From Actinomycetospora sp. NBRC 106378 (GTDB taxonomy: Bacteria; Actinomycetota; Actinomycetes; Mycobacteriales; Pseudonocardiaceae): a stretch of DNA of 50,465 nucleotides. The stretch spans positions 1 to 50,465 of the forward strand of contig NZ_BSTT01000024.1 of NCBI RefSeq assembly GCF_030269685.1, given 5' to 3'. The notes under the pieces were generated by a model, which saw nothing but the letters and a program-made list of their open reading frames with translations, was not told where the DNA came from and searched no databases. Both the position numbers and the translations under genes were made by a program. Below, piece after piece: positions 8,867 to 15,675 of this stretch; position 1 is the first letter of the stretch; each line of letters starts with the position of its first letter.

Positions 8867-9858
8867 GCTCACCGCTCCGGTTCGGCGTGCTCGGCGCGGC
8901 CCGCATCGCGGCCGTCGCGCTCGCCGGACCCGCGGCGACGACGGGCGACCGTCTCGTCGCCGTCGCCGCCCGGGACCGCGGGCGGGCCGGGGCGTTCGCG
9001 GCCGAGCACGGCGTCGAGCGGGTGCACGACACCTACGACGACGTGCTCGCCGACCCCGAGGTCGAGGTCGTCTACGTCCCGCTCGCCAACGGCCTGCACG
9101 GCCGGTGGACCCGGGCCGCGATCGAGGCCGGCAAGCACGTGCTGGTCGAGAAGCCGTTCGCGTCGAACGGGGCCGAGGCCCGCGAGGTGGCCGACGCCGC
9201 GCGGGCGGCCGGTGTGGTCGTCGTCGAGGCGTTCCACCACCTGCACCACCCGGTGACCCGGCGGCTCGTGGACCTGCTGCCCGAGCTCGGGGAGCTGCGG
9301 CGGATCGAGACCGTGTTCCGGATGCCGGCCCCGCCCGACGACGACCCGCGCTGGTCGCTCGACCTCGCCGGCGGCGCCGTGATGGACCTCGGCTGCTACG
9401 CGCTGCACCTGCAGCGGGGGCTGGCGGCCGCCGAACCCGTCGTCGTGGCCGCGACCGGGACCGAGCGTTCGCCGGGGGTCGACGCGGCGATGACCGCGGA
9501 CCTCGCGTTCGCCTCCGGGGTCACGGGACGCGCCTCCTGCGACATGGCGGCCGACTCGTGGACGATCACCGCCCGCGTCGTGGGCACCCGCGGCGAGGCG
9601 ACCGCACTGAACGTGGTGCTGCCGCACCAGGACGACCGGATCGTCGTCACCGTCGACGGGGAGGAGCGCACCGAGCACCTCGGCACCCGCTCGACCTACA
9701 CCTACCAGCTCGAGGCGCTCCGGGCCCATCTGCGCGACGGTGCCGCGTTCCCGCTCGACCTCGACGACGCCATCGCGCAGGCCGAGCTGGTCGATGCGGT
9801 CTACGCCGCCGCCGGGTTCCCGCCGCGGCCGCGGACGGAGCCGGTCACCGCGTCGTGA
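8863..9858 (+). CDS. Gfo/Idh/MocA-family NAD(P)-dependent dehydrogenase
   Basis: The 331-residue product has an N-terminal Rossmann fold ([14 protein letters not shown]) and the family signature VLVEKPFAS with Lys97, the usual catalytic/cofactor-contact lysine. A C-terminal alpha/beta domain follows, with the segment [13 protein letters not shown] carrying the family's active-site Asp and His-like positions. The GTG start at 8863 overlaps the ATPase stop (GTGA). Members oxidise sugars, polyols and inositols. Coupling to the importer suggests that it acts on the transported substrate. It is less like inositol 2-dehydrogenase than the genes at 12909 and 21572 and could oxidise a different position or sugar. 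Confidence 0.85.
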
Positions 9859-9870
9859 TCCCGGACGCGC

Positions 9871-9905
9871 GGCACCCTCGCGCACTCTAGGTGCGCGAGA
9901 GTGCC
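9871..9905. terminator. Bidirectional hairpin between convergent genes
   Basis: The 15-base arms 9871-9885 and 9891-9905 (GGCACCCTCGCGCAC and its partner) pair with one mismatch around a five-base loop. The hairpin overlaps the last codons of the lacI-type gene and lies 12 bp past the dehydrogenase stop. Convergent position suggests a shared terminator without a T tract. Confidence 0.55.
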
Positions 9906-10879
9906 CCTCGCTCGTTCTCGGGAGGCCCCGTCGTCCCCCGCACGACCAGGCGCGGGGCGAGCACGACCTCCGCGGGCCCGACCCGCCCGTCGAGCCGTGT
10001 CGTCACCAGGTCGAGAGCGTGCTCGACGAGGGCCGGGACGTCCTGGCTGACGGTCGTGAGGTCGACGTGGGCGAGCCGGGAGAGCGGACTGTCGTCGAAA
10101 CCGGCGACGGAGACGTCGTGGGGCACCCGCACCCCGGCGCGGACGAGGGCGTCGAGCAGCCCGACAGCGGCGCGGTCGTTGAACGTCGTCACCGCCGTCG
10201 CCGACCCGAGGCCCGCCCGGGCCGCGGCGCCCTCGGCCTCCCCGTGCCCGCCGCGCACCACCCGCGGTTCCAGGCCCGCCGCCGCCATCGCCCGCTCGTA
10301 GCCCCGGCGCCGGTCGGCCGCGACCTCCCCCGCCCCGCCGTCGACGTGCACCACGGCGCGGTGGCCGAGCGCGAGGAGATGCTCGGTCGCCTCGCGCGCG
10401 CCCCGCTCGTCGTCGACCCGGACGCTGTCGACCCCGCTCGCCCGGCCACTGACCGCCACCACTGGCACCTGGCGGTCGAGCTCGACGAGCTGCGCGGGCG
10501 GGCTCGTGGTGCCGAGCAGCAGGAGTGCCTCGCACCGGGAGTCCACGAGGGTCTCCACCGCCCGGCCCTCGTCGCGGGCCGGGCTGCGCGCGCCGATGAG
10601 CAGGTCGAACCCGCGCTGCGCCGACGCGGCGAGCAGCTCCTCGACCAGCTCGGAGTGGAACGTCGAGCGCACGTCGGAGACGACGCCGAGCATCCCGGAG
10701 CGGCGGCGCGCGAGCAGGCTGGCCGCCCGGTCGGGCCGGTAGCCGAGCTGCTCCGCGGCCGCCAGGACCCGCTCCCGGGTCGCCTCGCTCGGACCTGGCG
10801 CGCCCCGCAGCACGAGCGACACCGAGGCGGTCGAGCACCCGGCCGCCGCGGCGACGTCGGCGAGCCTCGGTCGACCCAT
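9887..10879 (-). CDS. LacI-family transcriptional regulator 1
   Basis: The 330-residue protein has an N-terminal LacI helix-turn-helix (RLADVAAAAGCSTASVSLVL), the hinge GYRPDRAASLLARRR and a periplasmic-binding-like effector domain, including VPHDVSVAGFDDSPLSRL. The ATG at 10879 follows GGAGGAG and is preferred over the longer frame. It is a close paralogue of the regulator at 17892-18884: the same length, with long near-identical stretches around GAPGPS, GYRPDRAAS and VRSTFH. It diverges from the dioxygenase operon, whose leader carries an 18-bp palindrome fitting a LacI operator, so it probably represses that operon. Confidence 0.9.
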   Translation of the reverse strand: MGRPRLADVAAAAGCSTASVSLVLRGAPGPSEATRERVLAAAEQLGYRPDRAASLLARRRSGMLGVVSDVRSTFHSELVEELLAASAQRGFDLLIGARSPARDEGRAVETLVDSRCEALLLLGTTSPPAQLVELDRQVPVVAVSGRASGVDSVRVDDERGAREATEHLLALGHRAVVHVDGGAGEVAADRRRGYERAMAAAGLEPRVVRGGHGEAEGAAARAGLGSATAVTTFNDRAAVGLLDALVRAGVRVPHDVSVAGFDDSPLSRLAHVDLTTVSQDVPALVEHALDLVTTRLDGRVGPAEVVLAPRLVVRGTTGPPENERGALSRT

Positions 10880-10894
10880 CGCTCCTCCGAACTT

Positions 10895-10955
10895 TGTCTT
10901 GACATGAAATCCCGTGAGCGCGGACACTCATCGTGCACCTTAAAGCGCTTTAAGG
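10895..10955 (+). promoter_or_regulatory. Dioxygenase operon promoter with IolR-like site and LacI palindrome
   Basis: TGTCTTGACA (10895-10904) fits TGT-N4-ACA and contains a perfect -35 hexamer TTGACA (10899-10904). A weak -10 candidate, GACACT, lies at 10923-10928. Just downstream is a perfect 18-bp palindrome, CCTTAAAGCGCTTTAAGG (10938-10955), of the LacI/PurR type with a central CG. Repression by the divergent LacI paralogue is the likely reading. A GGAGGAG ribosome site follows at 10963-10969. Confidence 0.65.
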
Positions 10956-10976
10956 CCTGGCAGGAGGAGCCCGACG

Positions 10977-12128
10977 ATGACGTCGCTCGCCACCCCGACG
11001 TGGCTCGACCCGGCCGACGCGCGGGTCGAGGGCCTGCGCGCGCACGTCGAGCGCGGCACCGACCCGGCCGCCCACCCGCGTGCGCGGGCGATCCGCTCCG
11101 GGGTGCCGGTCTACGACGCAGCCGACCTCCTCGCCGACGACCGCCGCGGCGTCCAGGCCGAGCTCGTCGCGACCCTGCTCGACGGGGCGGGCATCGTCGT
11201 CATCGCAGGGGCCTTCGAGCGGTCGGTCCTCGACGCGGCGACCGCCGAGTTCCGCGCGATGATCGCCGAGCAGCGCGCCTCGGGTGCGGTCGCGGGCGAC
11301 CACTTCGCGACGCCCGGCGCCAACGACCGCATCTGGAACGCCGCCGAGAAGCTCGCCCTGCGCGCGCCCGGGGTGTTCGCCGCCTACTACGCGAACCCGG
11401 CCCTCGCGCTGGTGTGCGAGGCCTGGCTCGGCCCCGGCTACCAGGTGACCTCGCAGGTCAACCAGGTCAATCCCGGCGGCGCGGCCCAGAGCCCGCACCG
11501 CGACTACCACCTCGGGTTCATGGACGCGGCCGGCGCCGCCCGCTACCCCGCGCACGCCCACCGCCTCTCCCCCGCGCTCACGCTGCAGGGCGCGGTGGCG
11601 CACGGCGACATGCCCGTCGAGTCCGGCCCGACGATGTACCTGCCGGGCTCGCAGACCTACCCGCACGGCTACCTCGTCGCCGACCGCGAGGACTTCCGGG
11701 CCTTCTTCGCCGAGCACCACGTGCAGCTGCCGCTCGCCGCCGGCGACGCCGTGTTCTTCAACCCCGCGCTCCTGCACGGCGCCGGCCACAACCGGACGGC
11801 CGACGTCCACCGCCTCGCCAACCTGCTCCAGGTCTCGTCGGCCTTCGGCCGCGCCATGGAGAGCTGCGACCGGGCCGCGATGGCGCGGGCGGTCTTCCCG
11901 GCGCTGTTTTCCCTTCCCGACGACGGCTCGCTCGAGAACGCGGTCGCCGCTACCGCCGAGGGCTACGCGTTCCCGACCGACCTGGACGCCGACCCGCCGG
12001 TCGACGGTCTCGCGCCGCCCTCGCCCGCGGCCGTGCTGCTGCGGGCGGTGCGTGAGCGGTGGTCGGTGGAGCGGCTCGACGACGCGATCGCCGGTCAGAC
12101 CTCCCGACGTCGGGGTGTGGTCGCGTGA
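10977..12128 (+). CDS. Phytanoyl-CoA dioxygenase (PhyH) family Fe(II)/2-oxoglutarate oxygenase
   Basis: The 383-residue product has the iron ligands H174-R-D176 in the SPHRDYHLGF segment. The distal part of the facial triad lies in LLHGAGHNRTADVHR (from about 266), where a His binds iron and an Arg holds 2-oxoglutarate. These proteins hydroxylate or oxidatively demethylate small molecules in the cytoplasm. It is first in a five-gene operon with an SDR and three inositol-type enzymes; the next gene overlaps it by GTGA. The substrate is unknown. Context suggests a modified inositol or cyclitol, with hydroxylation or O-demethylation before entry into the iol pathway. Confidence 0.85.
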   Translation: MTSLATPTWLDPADARVEGLRAHVERGTDPAAHPRARAIRSGVPVYDAADLLADDRRGVQAELVATLLDGAGIVVIAGAFERSVLDAATAEFRAMIAEQRASGAVAGDHFATPGANDRIWNAAEKLALRAPGVFAAYYANPALALVCEAWLGPGYQVTSQVNQVNPGGAAQSPHRDYHLGFMDAAGAARYPAHAHRLSPALTLQGAVAHGDMPVESGPTMYLPGSQTYPHGYLVADREDFRAFFAEHHVQLPLAAGDAVFFNPALLHGAGHNRTADVHRLANLLQVSSAFGRAMESCDRAAMARAVFPALFSLPDDGSLENAVAATAEGYAFPTDLDADPPVDGLAPPSPAAVLLRAVRERWSVERLDDAIAGQTSRRRGVVA

Positions 12129-12892
12129 GCGGGCTGCTGGCGGACCGGGTGGTCCTCGTCGTCGGGGGCACCTCCGGCGTCGGCGCGGCCGTCGCGCGCG
12201 TCGCCCTCCGGGAGGGGGCGACGGTGGCCGTCGCGGGCCGTCGTCGGGACCACGGGGAGAAGGTCGCGGCCGACCTCGGGGCGATGATGTTCGTCCCCTG
12301 CGACGTCGCCGACGTCGAGGCCTGCCGCGCGGTGGTGGCGACGGTCGTCGCCGCGTTCGGCCGCATCGACGGACTCGTCACCGCGGCCGGCCTGACCGAC
12401 CGCGGCTCGCTGCTCGACACCACCCCGGAGCTCTTCGACGCCCAGATCGCGGTGAACCTGCGCGGCCCGTTCTTCCTGATGCAGGCCGCCGTCGCCGACA
12501 TGGTCCGGCGCGGCGAGCCGGGTGCGATCGTGAACGTCGGCTCGGAGGCGTCCCGGGGCGGCGCGCCGGTCCTCGCCCCGTACGCCGCGGCCAAGGGCGG
12601 TCTCGCGACGCTCACCCGCAACGCCGCGCACGCCCACCGCTTCGACCGGATCCGGATCAACCAGCTCGACATCGGCTGGACGGCCACCGAGGGCGAGGAC
12701 GCCACCCAGCGGCGGTTCCACGGCGCGGGCGACGACTGGCGGACCCGGGCCGGTGCCGACCTCCCCGCCGGCCGGCTGGCCGCTCCGGAGGACGCCGCCG
12801 AGATGGTCCTCCTCCTGCTCTCCGACCGCTCCGGTGTGGTCACCGGGTCGGTCATCGACTGGGACCAGCAGGTCCCGGGCGCCCACGACTGA
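12125..12892 (+). CDS. Short-chain dehydrogenase/reductase
   Basis: The 255-residue classical SDR has the cofactor motif GGTSGVG (14-20), TAAG in the fourth strand region and the catalytic YAAAK (Tyr153, Lys157). The active-site Ser is expected at NVGSEAS just upstream. The GTG start overlaps the dioxygenase stop. It lies between the dioxygenase and an inositol dehydrogenase-like gene, so it probably oxidises or reduces a cyclitol intermediate. The specific alcohol cannot be told from sequence. Confidence 0.88.
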   Translation: MSGLLADRVVLVVGGTSGVGAAVARVALREGATVAVAGRRRDHGEKVAADLGAMMFVPCDVADVEACRAVVATVVAAFGRIDGLVTAAGLTDRGSLLDTTPELFDAQIAVNLRGPFFLMQAAVADMVRRGEPGAIVNVGSEASRGGAPVLAPYAAAKGGLATLTRNAAHAHRFDRIRINQLDIGWTATEGEDATQRRFHGAGDDWRTRAGADLPAGRLAAPEDAAEMVLLLLSDRSGVVTGSVIDWDQQVPGAHD

Positions 12893-12908
12893 GAGAGGCA
12901 TTCCCACC

Positions 12909-13904
12909 GTGAAGATCGGACTCATCGGCCTCGGGCGGATCGGGGCCTTCCACGCGCAGACGTTGCGCGGGATCGTCGACGAGCTCGTCGTCACCGACGC
13001 CCGTCCCGACGTGACCGCGGCGGTCGCGGCCGAGGTCGGGGCGCAGGCGGTCGACTCCCCGGAGGACGTGTTCGCCGCCGGCGTCGACGGCGTCGTCATC
13101 GCCGCGGCGACCCCGGCCCACCCGGAGCTGCTGCTCGCAGCCGTCGACGCGGGGCTCCCCACCTTCTGCGAGAAGCCCCTCGCCGGCCGGATCGACGACG
13201 CGCTCGACGTCGCGGCGAAGCTCGCGGGCCGCGACGACCGGGTGCAGATCGGCTACCCGCGGCGCTTCGACGCGGGCTACACCACGGCACGTGCCGCGGT
13301 GCAGGACGGCGCGCTCGGCCGCGTCCACACCGTGCGCGCGACGACGCTGGACCCGGCGCCGCCGCCCGTGGAGTACGTGCGGGTTTCCGGCGGCATCTTC
13401 CGCGACTGCTCCGTGCACGACTTCGACGCGATCCGCTGGGTCACCGGCCGCGAGGTCGTCGAGGTGTTCGCCACCGGCGACGCGCACGGCGACCCGGTCT
13501 TCGCCGAGGTCGGCGACGTCTCGACGGCGGCGGTCCTGCTGACCCTCGACGACGGCTCGCAGGCGCTCGTCTCCAACACCCGCTACAACCCGCGCGGCTA
13601 CGACGTGCGGATGGAGCTGCACGGCGACCGCGACTCGCTCGCGGTCGGCCTCGACGACGGGCTGCCGCTGCGCTCGGCCGAGCCCGGCGTGACCTTCCCG
13701 GCCGGCACGCCGCACGCCTTCTTCATGGACCGGCTCGCGCCCGCCTTCCGCGCGGAGCTGACGGCCTTCACCGAGCTCGTGGCGGGGACGCGGCCGACGC
13801 CGTGTTCCGTCGCCGACGCCATGGCCGCCGGCTGGATCGCCGAGGCCGCCACCCTGTCCCTGCACGAGCACCGTCCGGTGCGGATCGACGAGGTCCAGCG
13901 ATGA
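12909..13904 (+). CDS. Inositol 2-dehydrogenase-like Gfo/Idh/MocA oxidoreductase
   Basis: The 331-residue product has the Rossmann motif GLIGLGRIGAFHA at its start and the EKP signature at 88-90 (CEKPLAG). The segment SGGIFRDCSVHDFDAIRW is the D/H-containing active-site motif typical of myo-inositol 2-dehydrogenases (usually GGxFxDxxIHDxD). The GTG start at 12909 follows GAGAGG. The stop overlaps the next ATG (ATGA). It likely oxidises an inositol to an inosose with NAD+. With the IolG at 21572 it is a second copy in the window, perhaps with another stereochemical preference. Confidence 0.85.
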   Translation: MKIGLIGLGRIGAFHAQTLRGIVDELVVTDARPDVTAAVAAEVGAQAVDSPEDVFAAGVDGVVIAAATPAHPELLLAAVDAGLPTFCEKPLAGRIDDALDVAAKLAGRDDRVQIGYPRRFDAGYTTARAAVQDGALGRVHTVRATTLDPAPPPVEYVRVSGGIFRDCSVHDFDAIRWVTGREVVEVFATGDAHGDPVFAEVGDVSTAAVLLTLDDGSQALVSNTRYNPRGYDVRMELHGDRDSLAVGLDDGLPLRSAEPGVTFPAGTPHAFFMDRLAPAFRAELTAFTELVAGTRPTPCSVADAMAAGWIAEAATLSLHEHRPVRIDEVQR

Positions 13905-14761
13905 AGATTGCCGGTGCGCCCATCTCCTGGGGCGTCTGCGAGGTCCCCGGCTGGGGCTACCAGCTCGAGCCGAAGCGCGTGCTCTCCGAGATGCGCGAGG
14001 TCGGCCTGTCGGCCACCGAGTTCGGGCCCGACGGGTTCCTGCCCGACGACGCTGCGGCCAAGGCGGCGACGTTGGCGGAGTACGACCTGCACGCCGTCGG
14101 CGGATTCACCCCGACGCTGCTGCACGTCCCGGACCACGACCCGGTACCCGGCGTCGAGGCGCTCCTCGCGAGCTACGACGCGGCGCACGCCGGGACGCTC
14201 GTGCTCTCCGCCGACTCCGGCGGCGCGGGCTACGACTCGCGGCCCGAGCTCGACGCGGCCGGCTGGTCGCTGCTGCTGGGCAACCTCGACCGGATCGCCG
14301 CGGTCGCCGCAACACGAGGCGTCGAGGCGGTGCTGCACCCGCACGTCGGGACGATGGTGGAGAACACCGACGACGTGCAGCGGGTGCTCGCCGGCTCGTC
14401 CATCGGGTTGTGCCTGGACACCGGACACCTGCTCATCGGCGGCACCGACCCTGCCGACATCACCCGCCAGGCGCCGGAGCGCGTGGCGCACACGCACCTC
14501 AAGGACGTCGACCTGACCCTTGCGCGCCAGGTGCAGGACGGCCGGCTGACCTACACCGAGGCCGTGTCGCGCGGGATGTACCGGCCGCTGGGGTCGGGCG
14601 ACGTGAACCTGACGGCGGTGCTGTCCGACCTGGCCGCCCGCGGCTACGACGGCTGGTACGTCCTGGAGCAGGACACGATCCTGTCCGAGGAACCGTCCGG
14701 CGTCGGGCCGGTCGCGGACGTGGCCGCGAGCGTCGAGCACCTGCGCTCGGTGCTGGGGTGA
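13901..14761 (+). CDS. IolE-like inosose dehydratase (TIM-barrel, AP endonuclease 2 family)
   Basis: The 286-residue TIM-barrel protein opens with GAPISWGVCEVPGWGYQL, close to the IolE opening. Conserved metal-ligand positions follow: Glu in ATEFGPDGFLP, His in VLHPHVGTM, Asp/His in CLDTGHLL, His in AHTHLKDVD and Glu in VLEQDT. This series matches the second IolE-like protein in the window (22636-23571). The expected reaction is dehydration of an inosose to a dione. It overlaps both neighbours (ATGA, GTGA), so it is strictly co-translated with the dehydrogenase. Epimerase activity on an inosose is an alternative. Confidence 0.82.
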   Translation: MKIAGAPISWGVCEVPGWGYQLEPKRVLSEMREVGLSATEFGPDGFLPDDAAAKAATLAEYDLHAVGGFTPTLLHVPDHDPVPGVEALLASYDAAHAGTLVLSADSGGAGYDSRPELDAAGWSLLLGNLDRIAAVAATRGVEAVLHPHVGTMVENTDDVQRVLAGSSIGLCLDTGHLLIGGTDPADITRQAPERVAHTHLKDVDLTLARQVQDGRLTYTEAVSRGMYRPLGSGDVNLTAVLSDLAARGYDGWYVLEQDTILSEEPSGVGPVADVAASVEHLRSVLG

Positions 14762-15537
14762 GCCGGTTCGAGCTCGCCGCCTGCGCGGAGATGCTCTACC
14801 TGGACCTGCCGTTCGCCGACCGGGTCCGGCGGTTGCACGAGCGCGGGTTCGCCGTCGAGATCTGGAACTGGGCGACGAAGGACGTCGACGACCTGACGGC
14901 CACCGGCGCCCGGTTCTCCTCGATGACCGGATACCTCACCGGGTCGCTGACCGACCCCGACGGCATCGCCGAACTGCTCTCCTCGGCGCGCCGGTCGCTG
15001 GAGGTCGCGGCGAAGCTCGACTGCCCGCGCCTGAACCTGCACGGCACCGGGCTCGACGGGCAGGGGCTGCCGGTGGTGCCGGTCGAGGTCGTGACACCGC
15101 GGATGTGGTTGACCGCGGCCGACACGCTGCGCCGGATCGCGGAGCTCGGCGCCGAGGCCGGTCGGGTGTTCACGCTCGAGAACCTCAACCTCGACGTGGA
15201 CCACCCGGGGGTGCCGTTCGCGCGCGCGGCGGACACGCTGGAGCTGGTCCGGGCCGTGGACTCGCCGCACGTCCGGCTCAACCTCGACCTCTACCACGCC
15301 CAGATCGGCGAGGGGAACCTGATCGCCCTGCTCGACGAGGCCCTGCCCTTCGTCGGCGAGATCCAGGTCGCGGACGTCCCGGGGCGGTGCGAACCGGGCA
15401 CCGGCGAGATCCTCTACCCCGCGATCGCCCGGGCCCTGGCCGACCGGGGCTACACCGGCGTGGTCGGGCTCGAGGGCTGGGCCAGCGGTGACCCCGAGGC
15501 GGCGCTGGACGCGTTCGAGGCTGCCTTCACGGTCTGA
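14758..15537 (+). CDS. Hydroxypyruvate isomerase-like TIM-barrel protein
   Basis: The 259-residue product belongs to the Hyi/OtnI group of xylose isomerase-like TIM barrels. The signature appears in ENLNLDVDHPGVPFARAADT and NLDLYHAQIGEGNL, with Glu, Asp, His and a later Glu in GLEGWAS as metal ligands. Family members isomerise hydroxypyruvate or 2-oxo-tetronates. Here it is the last gene of the dioxygenase operon (GTG start overlapping the previous stop), so it may isomerise an open-chain or ring keto intermediate of the pathway. A strong terminator follows at 15567. Confidence 0.78.
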   Translation: MSRFELAACAEMLYLDLPFADRVRRLHERGFAVEIWNWATKDVDDLTATGARFSSMTGYLTGSLTDPDGIAELLSSARRSLEVAAKLDCPRLNLHGTGLDGQGLPVVPVEVVTPRMWLTAADTLRRIAELGAEAGRVFTLENLNLDVDHPGVPFARAADTLELVRAVDSPHVRLNLDLYHAQIGEGNLIALLDEALPFVGEIQVADVPGRCEPGTGEILYPAIARALADRGYTGVVGLEGWASGDPEAALDAFEAAFTV

Positions 15538-15566
15538 CCCACGCGACCCGTCCTGCCGGCACACAG

Positions 15567-15600
15567 GCCCGCCGACCTCGGTCGGCGGGCTTTCCTCTTT
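15567..15600 (+). terminator. Rho-independent terminator of the dioxygenase operon
   Basis: GCCCGCCGAC (15567-15576) pairs perfectly with GTCGGCGGGC (15581-15590) around a CTCG loop and is followed by TTTCCTCTTT. It separates the five-gene operon from the P450 gene. Confidence 0.85.
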
Positions 15601-15633
15601 TGTCTGTACATGTCCTTTAGAGCGCTCTAAACT
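15601..15633 (+). promoter_or_regulatory. P450 promoter with IolR-like site and LacI palindrome
   Basis: TGTCTGTACA (15601-15610) is identical to the IolR-like sites at 23660 and 31920. Its last six bases, TGTACA, can serve as a -35, with TAAACT (15628-15633) as -10 after 17 bp. A perfect 16-bp palindrome, TTTAGAGCGCTCTAAA (15616-15631), fills the spacer and overlaps the -10, an ideal place for a LacI-type repressor. Confidence 0.65.
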
Positions 15634-15675
15634 CGCTGCGAACCGCACCGCCGCTCCATCCACCGGAGGACCCCG